In this document: positions 8,654 through 17,942 of the stretch, piece by piece | How the letters are laid out: every line of letters begins with the position of its first letter | How positions within the stretch are numbered: position 1 is the first letter of the stretch | DNA from: Gammaproteobacteria bacterium | GTDB taxonomy: Bacteria > Pseudomonadota > Gammaproteobacteria > GCA-2400775 | Assembly (NCBI GenBank): GCA_015492075.1 | Contig: WGFU01000013.1 | Coordinates: 1-55,201, forward strand | Direction of reading: 5' to 3' | Length of the DNA stretch: 55,201 nucleotides | Position numbers and translations under genes: made by a program | The notes under the pieces: generated by a model | Seen by the model: only the letters and a program-made list of their open reading frames with translations | Databases searched by the model: none | Told to the model about the DNA's origin: nothing

Positions 8654-9274
8654 ATGCCTGCAAACAACCAGAAAGTATATATTGTAGATGACGACGTTGC
8701 CGTTCTTGATGCACTTGGCATGCTAATGAAGTCTATCGGACTCGAAACGGAAGGTTTTCGCAGCGCACAGGACTTCCTCGACAGCGTCAATCCCGATAGC
8801 AGCGGATGCTTATTACTGGATGTGCGCATGCCAGATATCAGCGGCCTTCAGCTACAAGAAATATTGAATGAGAAAAAAATCACTATTCCGATTATTTTTA
8901 TTACCGGTCATGCCGATATCCCTATGGCCGTGCAAGCGATGAAGAAAGGGGCACTGGAGTTTATAGAAAAACCTTTCGATCATGAAGGACTCATAGACTG
9001 TATTCATCGCGCATTGATGATTAATTCTGCAAACGCCCATAAGCTAAAGCAACGACAACTGATTGGCGACCGTATACGGCAGTTAACGCCAAGAGAATTG
9101 GAAGTAATGAAAAGAATTGTTTCAGGTGAGGCAAACAAAACGATAGCTTTCGATCTTGGTGTTAGCCAACGAACCATAGAAATTCATCGCGCTAAGGTCA
9201 TGCAGAAAATGCGTGCACTATCACTTGCGCACCTTGTCCGCATGTCATTACTCGTACAAGAAGACAGTTCTTAG
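8654..9274 (+). CDS. FixJ/NarL-type response regulator
   Basis: The 206-residue protein has an intact receiver domain (acidic residues D12-D14, phosphoacceptor D56 in LLLDVRMPD, FITGHADI, IEKPF) and a C-terminal LuxR-type helix-turn-helix (LTPRELEVMKRIVSGEANKT then VSQRTIEIHRAKVMQKM). This is the FixJ/TtrR/StyR arrangement. It is immediately downstream of the FixL-like kinase and almost certainly its partner. Targets cannot be read from the window; the nearby FNR gene and stress genes are candidates by analogy with FixLJ-FixK cascades. Confidence 0.95.
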   Translation: MPANNQKVYIVDDDVAVLDALGMLMKSIGLETEGFRSAQDFLDSVNPDSSGCLLLDVRMPDISGLQLQEILNEKKITIPIIFITGHADIPMAVQAMKKGALEFIEKPFDHEGLIDCIHRALMINSANAHKLKQRQLIGDRIRQLTPRELEVMKRIVSGEANKTIAFDLGVSQRTIEIHRAKVMQKMRALSLAHLVRMSLLVQEDSS

Positions 9275-9456
9275 GCGCGTGGCTCAATAATTATTGGGGG
9301 CCGTCGCTTTCCACCTCGATCAATGTTTTCACTATTCTCCTGCATGTACCTTAGATGTCAGCGGCTTTGATACGGCGACGTCATTTATCTCACTTGGCGA
9401 GAATCAGCGATGCTCCCAAGGCCACTTTCGATTATCGCCGGTTTTTCTACCGGCAT

Positions 9457-9470
9457 TTGATGCACATCAA
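9457..9470. promoter_or_regulatory. Perfect FNR/Anr box upstream of the CBS gene
   Basis: TTGATGCACATCAA is an exact TTGAT-N4-ATCAA site 58 bp upstream of the chosen CBS-protein start. That distance is compatible with class II activation. The 254-bp stretch 9275-9528 holds no other gene that I can support. Confidence 0.8.
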
Positions 9471-9491
9471 CAACTCACGTCTCAATATGCA

Positions 9492-9508
9492 TGACACTCC
9501 AAGTGTCA
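9492..9508. promoter_or_regulatory. Inverted repeat just upstream of the CBS gene
   Basis: TGACACTCCAAGTGTCA has perfect 7-bp arms around a 3-bp spacer, between the FNR box and the start codon. It may be an operator or a small 5'-UTR hairpin; its role is unknown. Confidence 0.35.
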
Positions 9509-9528
9509 GCTTAATAGGAGCAAGCGCC

Positions 9529-9975
9529 ATGAACGTAAGTGATCTAATGATGACGGACGTGGAGTCCTGTCATCCAAGTTCTTCGCTGCAAGATATCGCC
9601 ATCACAATGTGGAATAAGGACTGTGGCTCTATACCCATCATCGATGAACAGAATAAAATCGTCAGTATCGTCACCGATCGGGATATTGCTATGGCTGCCG
9701 CACTCAAACACAAAGCATTGTGCGATATTACGGTCGACGAAGTAACCGCTGATCATCCGATTTTTACCTGTAACCCAAGCGATGACATCCACATTGCTCT
9801 GGACATTATGCAGCTCAACGAGATCAGGCGCTTACCGGTGGTCACCGATGAGGGCGAGCTGACGGGCATATTATCAATCGGTGACATTGTCGGTGCTACC
9901 GCACCGGGAAACAACGCTGATTTATCCGCCAGCGATACGATAAACACACTGAAATCAGTATTTACGCACCATTAA
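9529..9975 (+). CDS. CBS-domain pair protein
   Basis: ATG 9529 has AGGAG 8 bases upstream and gives a 148-residue product. It is almost wholly two CBS motifs: residues about 5-60 (DVESCHPSSSLQDIAITMWN, PIIDEQNKIVSIVTDRDIAMA) and 75-130 (MQLNEIRRLPVVTDEGELTGILSIGDIV). The paired CBS unit (Bateman module) binds adenine nucleotides and senses energy state. Such single-module proteins are frequent in Anr/FNR-controlled stress clusters, and a perfect FNR box lies upstream. A longer upstream frame exists but lacks a ribosome binding site and family similarity. Confidence 0.9.
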   Translation: MNVSDLMMTDVESCHPSSSLQDIAITMWNKDCGSIPIIDEQNKIVSIVTDRDIAMAAALKHKALCDITVDEVTADHPIFTCNPSDDIHIALDIMQLNEIRRLPVVTDEGELTGILSIGDIVGATAPGNNADLSASDTINTLKSVFTHH

Positions 9976-10092
9976 CATCCATGCGGTTTTATAAGACAGG
10001 GCTAACAACTACATGCATCCGGTGTAAACAAGCACTTCTCATTGTTAGCCAGCCTTGTTTTTAGGATCATCTTGAATCGGTACGAGAAACTT

Positions 10093-10596
10093 ATGTCGGG
10101 AAAAGGTACATCAACAATACACCCGGGACAAAACAGAAATGATCGTCTCATCCAGGAATTTAATCACGACCCCTACCATGCGAAACTCAAACTGAAAGAG
10201 CCTACAGCATGCCCTCAATGTCGTGCCGTGTATGAAAAGGGTCGCTGGAGGTGGGGACAGATACCGGCAGATGTATACGAAACCCTGTGTCCTGCTTGCC
10301 AGCGTATTCACGACAAGGTTCCAGCAGCCTTCTTAACCCTAAGCGGTCAGTTCTTCTCACAGCATAAAGACGAGATCATGAATCTGGCACATAACTATAT
10401 ACAGCGCGAGGCAAAAACACATCCTCTCAAACGTCTAATGGACTGCAACGATGACAATGGAATTGTGCACATGACATTCACCGAATTGCATCTCGCACGC
10501 GGTATCGGCGAAGCCTTGGAAAAAGCCTATGAAGGTGATCTCAATTACCAATATAACAAAGGCGAGTTCATGTTGCGAGTAACATGGAGCCGCTAG
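10093..10596 (+). CDS. BCAM0308-like cysteine-rich protein
   Basis: From ATG 10093 the product is 167 residues. It carries two Cys pairs flanking a basic-aromatic segment: CPQCRAVYEKGRWRWGQ and, 20 residues on, CPACQRI. This suggests a zinc ribbon, followed by a helical region and a C-terminal beta strand. I recognise the pattern as the BCAM0308 family, named from a gene in the low-oxygen-activated locus of Burkholderia cenocepacia. Its biochemical role is unknown to me. The zinc-ribbon region recalls NMD3-type ribosome-associated proteins, so a link to translation under stress is conceivable but speculative. The frame is open back to TTG 10042. Confidence 0.75.
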   Translation: MSGKGTSTIHPGQNRNDRLIQEFNHDPYHAKLKLKEPTACPQCRAVYEKGRWRWGQIPADVYETLCPACQRIHDKVPAAFLTLSGQFFSQHKDEIMNLAHNYIQREAKTHPLKRLMDCNDDNGIVHMTFTELHLARGIGEALEKAYEGDLNYQYNKGEFMLRVTWSR

Positions 10597-10642
10597 CTTA
10601 AATTGACGTCGTTCTAAACCAGCATCGCGTAAAATCTGGCGC

Positions 10643-10806
10643 CTAGCAGGCCGTTGAAAAAATCCATGTGCATGCGAAACTAGGCGAAACATAGCGATAA
10701 AGCGCTGTGTAGATGGAGTAAATGAGCACTTTGAGCCATTTTCACGGAACCCTCATGGTATAAACGCTATATCGTGCCACCAGAGGCTTTTTCAACGGCC
10801 TGCTAG
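10643..10806. mobile_element. 156-bp MITE with 15-bp terminal inverted repeats and CTAG target duplication
   Basis: The element 10647-10802 starts with CAGGCCGTTGAAAAA and ends with its exact reverse complement. CTAG occurs directly on both sides (10643-10646 and 10803-10806), as expected for a 4-bp target duplication. No reading frame for a transposase fits inside. The termini resemble, from memory, those of IS1182-type elements, but I am not certain of the family. The right-hand CTAG contains the TAG stop codon of the minus-strand pyrophosphatase gene, so the insertion went exactly into a stop codon without altering the protein. Confidence 0.9.
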
Positions 10807-13211
10807 ACATTGGTCGCTAACTGGACATCAGCGATCAACGGCAAATGATCAGAGGCCACTCGCGTCATATGGGTGCTGGGCACATCGACATGGACAATTT
10901 TGGCATCCGCATCAGTAAAGATGTGGTCAATACGAAATGTCGGATAACGCCCAAAGAATGTCTTCTTTGGGCGATGCGCCTCAAGTTCCAGCTGAACGTC
11001 GCGCAGCCGCGAACCTAAGCGGCGGCACACGGCCGAGCCAGGGCCAGCGTTAAAGTCACCGCATAACACCACTGGTTTACGGCATGCAGGATGCCCCAAC
11101 CAATCCCCTCCCAATAAGGCTTCTACTTGAACGCTGCGTTCACCGGGCGATAAACCAAAATGTGTATTGACCACCTGTACTTGTATACCATCGACCTCGA
11201 TCACCACCCATATCGCGCCACGTGCCTCAGACAGTGGTTTACCTGCCGGCTCAGGCAAGCGCCCGGCCTTAATAAGGCGCATCGGCAGATGGGTCAAAAT
11301 CGCGTCACCATAACGTTCTTCTTCCAGATGAATAGTCGGGTGAAAATGAAATTTCATTTGCAAATAATCGCTGATGAGGGCCGCCTGATCAGCACTGTTC
11401 GTCCGCTGTCGACCGACATCGATCTCCTGCAAGGCCACCACATCAGGCTGATATTGTGCGATCACGCGCGCGATGCGCTCACAGGAAAGCTTGCCATCCA
11501 TACCTATGCAACTATGTACGTTATAGGTCATGATACGTAAGGTCTGCGCTGTTCGGGACAGCTTTTTAGATGAACTTGATGGCAGCGTTATTCTTCGTCG
11601 GTGAAGGTAATGCAATGCCGCCTGATGCAGGTCAAGCGGTCGCAAATAGCTGCGTTGACGCCGAGGCAATACCGTACTGGCGGGCAACAATGCAAATGCC
11701 CTGCTCTCTTCGGGCCCGGCGCCAGCATGTGCGCCATTCTCAATCGGGAAAGAACACGCGCGAACACCGTCGCACCAGCCCATGATGACCAACTCACCGG
11801 CACTAGGGTGTTGGCATAAGCGAAGTAAATCTGTGCCAAGTTCTTCAAGAAATGGGTGATGCTCACCGAATACTTTGGCGATTTCTTCGGGCAACATATA
11901 CTCTCCTTCCCTGCACCAGGCACGCAGCCCTCCAGCCTGCTCTCTGGCAAGAACCAAGGGAACGTCTGCATACTGAACCAATTGCTCAGCGACGCATTGA
12001 CGCTGGTATAGCGTCATCGGCTCGCGCCAATAAACCATGCCGACCGGTCCCATTGCGGTAACGACCACCTCGGCAGAGGAGTCCAGCGCACGCTTTTCCC
12101 GTCGTATCGGCAACAAGCGTTGCAGCCAGCGTCCACCCAACATTCTGCTACGTTGCGTTTGTACACCCAGTTCCTGATCGGCTTGATCATTTTGAGGATC
12201 AAAATTTTCGAGCACACTGAAGGCCTGCTCGACCGCTTGTTGTATAGTCTTCCCATTACGCACTGGGTAAGATAGTGTTTCCTCCTGACCATGATCCGAG
12301 TATATCCACACCGCGTAGTCTCTAAAGCGCGAGCGCTTGGCTGCCCGCCAAATGCGGGCAATAGCATCGTCAATGCCTTTAAGACTCCAGTGCGCAAACA
12401 AGGATGAAGGGCCTCGGCGATGAGACTGCTCATCGTAACCAAGAAAATTGAGATGAATGACAGGTAAGCCTCTGGCTACATCAATCTTGACACCAGCTGT
12501 AATCAGTTCACGTAACAAAATACAGATAGCTACTCTTGTCGCTACAAATTTTAATTCATGCAGCAGATCGCGACCAGCAATAATGCCGCGAATAAAATCC
12601 ACTCCTGCCAATACTATCTCAAGCAGAAACAAAACCAGAATGCGGACAATTCCATAAAGATTAAACAGCATAAGCAATATAAAGGGCAATGGCCGCGTTG
12701 CTGTATTCAGCTTTCCCCAACCTACCGATGCCACGCAATAATGCGACTCCTCAGCACCACCGGTGAAAATATTCGAGTAAGAACTGCCACCTTTGAGTAA
12801 AGGCTCACCCTGACTCTCAAGATCACGTTCAAGCTCTGCCACTGGTCCAGGTTCATACATACGTATTATCTTGCCTAACTTTCTATCCATGACACTGAAG
12901 GCAGGCGTTGCGCATTTGACACCATAAAACAGTTCGCCCTGCACCGCCGGCGTACTCGATGGAAGCCCCGAATAGAGCGTATGTATGTGGTAATGTTCAC
13001 GTTCAAGCAAATGTTTGAGAAAAGGCATACGGTCATTATCCATGGCACGTTGTAACTGAGTACGTGACAGACCGTCAATTTGTATCATTACCAGGCCCGC
13101 CTGCATGGCCGAACCCATCGACCTCGACAAACCCAATAAACGAATCATCCATTCACTGCGGCTGAACCATTGACGGGTTCGTCGCATTAATACTTCTAGA
13201 CGATATATCAT
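10803..13211 (-). CDS. Membrane-anchored alkaline-phosphatase-superfamily / endonuclease-exonuclease-phosphatase fusion
   Basis: The 802-residue protein joins two hydrolases. Residues 35-510 form a type I phosphodiesterase/nucleotide-pyrophosphatase-like domain. Its metal-site candidates are D46 (IQIDGLS), a Ser/Thr nucleophile near 85-87, D260 and H264 (GYDEQSH), D306-H307 (YSDHGQE) and H495 (GAHAGAG). A hydrophobic hairpin at about 175-212 splits this domain and probably anchors it in the membrane. Residues 557-800 form an EEP domain with N564, E596, H684, D719, N721 and D788-H789. Both halves look catalytically intact. It is the last gene of the VTT-glycosidase-GT4 operon and overlaps the GT4 gene by 4 bases. 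A role in cleaving a phosphate or pyrophosphate bond on a glycolipid or polymer precursor is inference. Confidence 0.85.
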   Translation of the reverse strand: MIYRLEVLMRRTRQWFSRSEWMIRLLGLSRSMGSAMQAGLVMIQIDGLSRTQLQRAMDNDRMPFLKHLLEREHYHIHTLYSGLPSSTPAVQGELFYGVKCATPAFSVMDRKLGKIIRMYEPGPVAELERDLESQGEPLLKGGSSYSNIFTGGAEESHYCVASVGWGKLNTATRPLPFILLMLFNLYGIVRILVLFLLEIVLAGVDFIRGIIAGRDLLHELKFVATRVAICILLRELITAGVKIDVARGLPVIHLNFLGYDEQSHRRGPSSLFAHWSLKGIDDAIARIWRAAKRSRFRDYAVWIYSDHGQEETLSYPVRNGKTIQQAVEQAFSVLENFDPQNDQADQELGVQTQRSRMLGGRWLQRLLPIRREKRALDSSAEVVVTAMGPVGMVYWREPMTLYQRQCVAEQLVQYADVPLVLAREQAGGLRAWCREGEYMLPEEIAKVFGEHHPFLEELGTDLLRLCQHPSAGELVIMGWCDGVRACSFPIENGAHAGAGPEESRAFALLPASTVLPRRQRSYLRPLDLHQAALHYLHRRRITLPSSSSKKLSRTAQTLRIMTYNVHSCIGMDGKLSCERIARVIAQYQPDVVALQEIDVGRQRTNSADQAALISDYLQMKFHFHPTIHLEEERYGDAILTHLPMRLIKAGRLPEPAGKPLSEARGAIWVVIEVDGIQVQVVNTHFGLSPGERSVQVEALLGGDWLGHPACRKPVVLCGDFNAGPGSAVCRRLGSRLRDVQLELEAHRPKKTFFGRYPTFRIDHIFTDADAKIVHVDVPSTHMTRVASDHLPLIADVQLATNV

Positions 13212-14494
13212 TCCTTGTCAGGTTCCGCTGCTGTATCGCTTAAAGCGCCTGCCGCAGCCTCGGCATGGCTCCTGAGTAGCTCCCATTCACCCTCTATCAA
13301 ACCCACCACTTGCTTCCATGCACTATAGTCTTCATGGCGTTGCACAAATTCCTGTCCGATTAATTCCTCATAGCTGACCAGCGCTCTATTTACCGAATGC
13401 TCGGTTGAAAACATTTCCGCGCTACTGAGCGCAGCTTGTTTATACGCATGCTGGCGCCAATTTTCCAACTCAGAAAAATCCAGCAGTGCCTCGGTAAATA
13501 CTGTCACGTCAGCATTTCTTAATAAACGACCATTGTATTCATCACGGACTATTTCGCGAACACCTGGTGCATCAAGCGCAACAACCGGCGTGCCAGCTGC
13601 CATAGCCTCTGCCAAAACCATACCCTGCGTTTCGCTAAGTGAGCTAAAAGCAAATACGTCCATGGCATGGTACGCACTCTCCAGCACAGGGGATTCAAGC
13701 GCGCCTACACTGAAGACTCGCGTAGCCAGGCACTCTCGCTCAAACGCTGCGAGCATGCTTGGCTTGGCCTCGCCTTTGCCTACCAATAGAAAGCAGGCCT
13801 GTGGACAGCGTTTTAATGCACTGATCACGGCCTGAGTCAAAAAATCCAGGTTCTTCTCTAAAGCAAGCCGGCCCAGATGACCAATAACAAAAGCGTCCTT
13901 AGGGATATTCATGATTTGACGAAAACCGTCACCACTGCCTTTTGTAAAGCGTTCAATATCAACACCGGTGGGAACGACAGTAATCGGTGACCTCACTCTG
14001 CGTTGTCGCAATAGCTCGGCGATACTCTCACTGGGCGCAAACACCCGATCACACAGATTGGCATAGTGGGTCGCGAGCTGAACAGCAAAATGTCGCAGTG
14101 GCTTTGAATCTCCGGGAATGTAATGCGTATAACGCTCATACATAGTATGGTGGGTGAACACCAGTGGCAGCTCATACATACGGGCAATACGTAGTGCAGT
14201 GGAACCAATCAAAAACGGATGGTGCGAATGCACAATATCGGGTTTGAAACGTTTGACTGCTGATCTAAGTCCAACAGAAACTGGCAATACTACGGAAAAG
14301 TCACTGCCATTAAAGTGTTGAATCGCCGGCACGCGGATGACATCTTCTTCATGTTCCGCCATATTATCAAATACCGGTGCCACCACAAGAACCCGATGCC
14401 CGCGCTGACGATACCCTCTAACAAATGTATCGACCGAACGTGCCACACCCCCTACATGTGGCAGGTAAGTATTAGTCATCATTAATATGTTCAT
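13208..14494 (-). CDS. Glycosyltransferase family 4 protein
   Basis: The 428-residue protein is a GT-B fold transferase. The N-terminal domain has the glycine-rich NTYLPHVGGVARSVDTF segment and HSHHPFLIG. The C-terminal nucleotide-sugar domain (about 185-370) has GHLGRLALEKNLDFL and the acidic pattern ending EAMAAGTPVVALDAPG. It resembles the mannosyltransferase/PimB-like branch that transfers a sugar from a nucleotide donor to a lipid or glycan. ATG 14494 has GGGAGG upstream and overlaps the glycosidase stop by 4 bases, so the genes are translationally coupled. The donor and acceptor are not predictable here. The extended C-terminus (about 385-428) is alanine- and glutamate-rich. Confidence 0.93.
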   Translation of the reverse strand: MNILMMTNTYLPHVGGVARSVDTFVRGYRQRGHRVLVVAPVFDNMAEHEEDVIRVPAIQHFNGSDFSVVLPVSVGLRSAVKRFKPDIVHSHHPFLIGSTALRIARMYELPLVFTHHTMYERYTHYIPGDSKPLRHFAVQLATHYANLCDRVFAPSESIAELLRQRRVRSPITVVPTGVDIERFTKGSGDGFRQIMNIPKDAFVIGHLGRLALEKNLDFLTQAVISALKRCPQACFLLVGKGEAKPSMLAAFERECLATRVFSVGALESPVLESAYHAMDVFAFSSLSETQGMVLAEAMAAGTPVVALDAPGVREIVRDEYNGRLLRNADVTVFTEALLDFSELENWRQHAYKQAALSSAEMFSTEHSVNRALVSYEELIGQEFVQRHEDYSAWKQVVGLIEGEWELLRSHAEAAAGALSDTAAEPDKE

Positions 14495-16770
14495 GATGCC
14501 TCCCTCGGAGTCAACATTACACTGTCTTGATTGACATCCGCCATAATACGCTTAAAACCAGGCATATTAATTTCGATAGGTGGTTGCTGCTGGCGCCAGT
14601 CCGCCTGCCAATACACTACTGGCTGGCGTCCATATTCATCACTGGCTTGCGCCTCAACTCGAATCGAGACACTACCAAAAGCAGTCAATGTAGGGCCAAA
14701 AAACAATTTATAGTCACCCTTGAGCCATTGCTTTGGCACACCTGACACAAGTACTAGGCCATCGCCCTCCTCACGTATAAAACAGCTCCTTAGCATAAGC
14801 ATCCACTCGACGGCCGCCCACGCATGCTGGCCGTCACCCATACAACCCCCACCCGTACGTGGGTGCACCGCCTCCGGCCACTGCCCCGTCGTTGAGGCAA
14901 ACTCTGCGACCGAGCTCATCAGGTCAAAGTATCGCGAATCTCCGACGCGTAATAACACCTGAGCAATATGTAATGTTAAATAGGCATTCACTCCAGAATG
15001 GATCATATCCTGAAAAAACCCGCCATGGACAAAGCAATTCTTTATTAGAAATCCTGCCGTATCCAGCAGCCGCGGATCATTGGCGTCAAACAGCTGTAGC
15101 GGATACCCTGCCACCAGCGAGCCTATAGCCCCGGCATCCATTCTTCGGTAGGGTGACGCTGGCATAGCATCATCGTTATGCTTAAGACTAGCTTGCTTCA
15201 AACTTGTCTCAATGGCGTTAGCGAGGGAGCTAGCTTTAGTCTCAAAGGTCTGAGCCAAAATATGGTCACCATATCGACGAACAAGCCATGCAGCAGAACG
15301 TAAGCCAGCAACGCTCCAGAAATCGTCCCAGTAATAATAGTCGTTAGGACCCAGGTGCTCAGCACTGAAACCCGCCGGCATCAAACCAGCATGTGCTGCA
15401 TTCAGGTCTTCGCTGAGACATTTTTTTATAATCCAGTTAGCGCCTCGCACTATCGCTTTGCGCCAACCCGGCTTTGGTTCGCGGCCCGTTAATTGGCAAA
15501 AACGATGCAAGATCCATAAGGCCTCACCGTTGGAGTCCCATTCCCCATCCTGCGAATGAAAATAACCTGATATCTTCTGGCGCGAAGGAAAACTGTCCAG
15601 CGCGCGTTCGGCGCGCTCTACTAGGCCTGCGCAAATCAGGCCATGAATAATAAATGCCGCATCGCGAAACCAGAAACGCTTGTAGGTATAAGGGCCGGCA
15701 CAAACCTCATCCACAGAATGCAGGATCAGCGTTCGTACTGCGGCATCGTAGAGATGCTGGAAGTGTGTATCAGGAATATTCAACCGACATACCTTGTCGA
15801 GGCAACCGTTCCAGCTTTCAATATCAGTCTGGCTACTACCCTGTCCTCTTTTTGATTTTTTGTTTTCCATTGTCATGTAGATTTGCAGCTCACGTGGCGT
15901 ACCCGCCTGCAAACGGTACAGCGCGGCGCCACTCAGCATACCGATATCACACTCGCCCGTTAGCCGCTCATCCAGTTCATTAATGTGCGTATAAACATCA
16001 CCATGACGATAATCTGAAACATGATGACGCTCTACCGCTTCACTAAACACCGCTTCATACTGCTGATTAACAAACCAATGCTTGCGATCATCAGACAAGG
16101 CGATCTGGTAAATAAAACTAACGCCTTCCGGGTTATAAGGCCGCAAGGCGACCACCAACCAACCGCCATGCTCACACCAACCCCTCAGTGTCATTCGAGT
16201 TTGCGCAATGCCGTTCGACTTCTCCATCTCTACACAGTTATAGAGTGAGCAACCATACGCCTTTGATTCGGTCACTACTGCCAGCCCATCTTCTGTCACC
16301 AATTGTTGAGCCACTTGCGCTTGTTGCGAAGGCAATAGCGCCGCCCCTTCATCCGCTACGATCCAGGCATCCAAAGACCATTCATCAAAAAATGGCGTAA
16401 GCAGGCCACGTGGATCAACAATCGGCAACAGCGGCTGATCTGGAAGACCGATCGCAGTCCAATTACGATGTGTTAGATTGATGTGTGTAATGGAAAATGC
16501 ACGTGGTACAAATGCATCATCATGCGGATCAAACTGCCGCTCGATCCAGTAGGGCCACACCCAATCAAGATTGTGCTGTATGACCCGGCTATTAATTAGG
16601 CCACGGGCATGCATATGGATGCCCGCCCGCAGCAACTCAATTGGCTCCGCCACCTCTGATGGTTGAGTAAAACGTTGTAAATGATCCAGTATCATAATAG
16701 GGTCAAGAAACCCATGCTTCCTGGCAAAATGGCTGATAAGAAACTTCCAATGAGGTGATCTGATATTCAC
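14491..16770 (-). CDS. Six-hairpin glycoside hydrolase (glucoamylase/debranching-like)
   Basis: The 759-residue protein has an N-terminal beta-rich part (to about 320), an (alpha/alpha)6 toroid (about 330-670) and a C-terminal beta domain. The toroid shows motifs typical of GH15/GH63/GH100-type and amylo-1,6-glucosidase-like enzymes: WFRD at 367-370, GEWDSNGEALW at 409-419, YYWDDFW at 479-485 and a Gly-rich HPRTGGGCMGDGQHAW at 636-651. No signal peptide is seen, so it probably acts in the cytoplasm. The substrate is unknown. GTG 16770 lies 5 bp after the VTT gene. Pairing with GT4 suggests remodelling of a gluco-oligosaccharide or storage glycan. Confidence 0.8.
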   Translation of the reverse strand: MNIRSPHWKFLISHFARKHGFLDPIMILDHLQRFTQPSEVAEPIELLRAGIHMHARGLINSRVIQHNLDWVWPYWIERQFDPHDDAFVPRAFSITHINLTHRNWTAIGLPDQPLLPIVDPRGLLTPFFDEWSLDAWIVADEGAALLPSQQAQVAQQLVTEDGLAVVTESKAYGCSLYNCVEMEKSNGIAQTRMTLRGWCEHGGWLVVALRPYNPEGVSFIYQIALSDDRKHWFVNQQYEAVFSEAVERHHVSDYRHGDVYTHINELDERLTGECDIGMLSGAALYRLQAGTPRELQIYMTMENKKSKRGQGSSQTDIESWNGCLDKVCRLNIPDTHFQHLYDAAVRTLILHSVDEVCAGPYTYKRFWFRDAAFIIHGLICAGLVERAERALDSFPSRQKISGYFHSQDGEWDSNGEALWILHRFCQLTGREPKPGWRKAIVRGANWIIKKCLSEDLNAAHAGLMPAGFSAEHLGPNDYYYWDDFWSVAGLRSAAWLVRRYGDHILAQTFETKASSLANAIETSLKQASLKHNDDAMPASPYRRMDAGAIGSLVAGYPLQLFDANDPRLLDTAGFLIKNCFVHGGFFQDMIHSGVNAYLTLHIAQVLLRVGDSRYFDLMSSVAEFASTTGQWPEAVHPRTGGGCMGDGQHAWAAVEWMLMLRSCFIREEGDGLVLVSGVPKQWLKGDYKLFFGPTLTAFGSVSIRVEAQASDEYGRQPVVYWQADWRQQQPPIEINMPGFKRIMADVNQDSVMLTPREAS

Positions 16771-16775
16771 AGCCG

Positions 16776-17531
16776 TTACCCACTTTTACCGGGTTTTTCC
16801 CGATCCGTCGTCAACTGAGGTTTATCCCGCTCTTTCGTATAATGATCAAGTGCTTTGCTGGTATGACGTGAAATGTAAATCACTGTAATCAGCGTAACGA
16901 CAAAACCAAAAATGTAAAATGCCCACGCTAATGGTGATCTAACAATATCACCCGCACCCACTTGCGCAATATCCGCCACTAGTGAGCCAAGGTAAACGTT
17001 AAACGTAGTAATAGGAATGATGCCAAAGAATGTTCCGACAAGAAAATCCTTGCTGGAAAAACGGATCAACCCGAAAAAATAATTAGATAATTTAAATGGA
17101 AAAAAGGGCACCATACGAATGAGCAAAATAAAACGCCATCCTTCGCAGGCAAACTCATCGTTAAGCCGCTTTAGTTTAGGATGATTAAGCAAATAGCGTG
17201 TAATACGATCACTAAAACAAGAACGCGCTATCAAAAATGCTATCGTTGCACCCAGTGTTGTAGCAATCACAACGCTTACTGTACCCGCCACGACACCAAA
17301 CATAAACCCGGCGCCCATGGTGATCATAATACCCGGCAGTAACAAGACGACAATCAGTGCGTCAATGAGAATAAAAATGACAAATGCCCATGACCCTTTT
17401 CCTTCCAGCCATTGCAGTAGCGCGACAACGTAGGCCTGCGCATCGAAATAGAACATAAGCCCCAGCAATGCCGCCACCAATAGAGTGCTGATGAGTATCG
17501 CCCACAAAGTCGTTGCCGTATAACCCACCAT
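16776..17531 (-). CDS. TVP38/TMEM64-family VTT-domain membrane protein
   Basis: The 251-residue integral membrane protein has about six hydrophobic segments and the VTT/DedA signature: the glycine-rich PGIMITMGAGFMFGVVAG loop near 66-83 and the re-entrant RMVPFFPFKLSNYFFGL near 139-155. A charged C-terminus ends the protein. VTT proteins are linked to lipid scrambling or undecaprenyl-phosphate flipping. As first gene of a four-gene operon with a GT4, a glycosidase and a pyrophosphatase fusion, it may move the lipid carrier or lipid-linked product. A symmetric FNR-like site lies 59 bp upstream. Confidence 0.9.
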   Translation of the reverse strand: MVGYTATTLWAILISTLLVAALLGLMFYFDAQAYVVALLQWLEGKGSWAFVIFILIDALIVVLLLPGIMITMGAGFMFGVVAGTVSVVIATTLGATIAFLIARSCFSDRITRYLLNHPKLKRLNDEFACEGWRFILLIRMVPFFPFKLSNYFFGLIRFSSKDFLVGTFFGIIPITTFNVYLGSLVADIAQVGAGDIVRSPLAWAFYIFGFVVTLITVIYISRHTSKALDHYTKERDKPQLTTDREKPGKSG

Positions 17532-17590
17532 ACAAAACTCTCAATTGACACTGAACAGCTAATATTTACTACACCGGCATCGCGCAGTCG

Positions 17591-17604
17591 TTGACTTGAG
17601 TCAA
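17591..17604. promoter_or_regulatory. FNR-like dyad upstream of the VTT operon
   Basis: TTGACTTGAGTCAA is a symmetric TTGAC-N4-GTCAA dyad, one change per half from the FNR consensus. It lies 59 bp before the VTT start and may bring the operon under FNR or a related regulator. The rest of 17532-17942 (411 bp, between the divergent VTT and peptidase genes) contains nothing else I can support. Confidence 0.45.
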
Positions 17605-17942
17605 AGTAAGGCCGCACTTACAAAATACGACAACGCCCGGCACTTATATTAAAACCCCGGCGCTGGAACAATGTCTCCCTTCCTGGTATTAGCAGGCGGT
17701 GCCTGGTTAATGGTCAAAGTGATTATATAAACTGAGCAATCTGACTACTGATGTCACGCCTTTTGTATAAACGGCTGACCACTGCTGGTGCTATTGACCA
17801 GCATCAATTCTATACCTAGCCTAAGCGATAATTAGCCATCCCATGTAGCCATTTTCTGTTAAGTTCCATATGCTGCGCATAAGGGGTCAGCCATCGACTC
17901 AAGCAATATTGGTAAACACGGCCACAAAACAGGAGTGATAAT

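Noticed and set aside
9294..9494. Small frame upstream of the CBS gene
   Set aside because: No ribosome site or family pattern; the stretch contains the FNR box and is better read as promoter.
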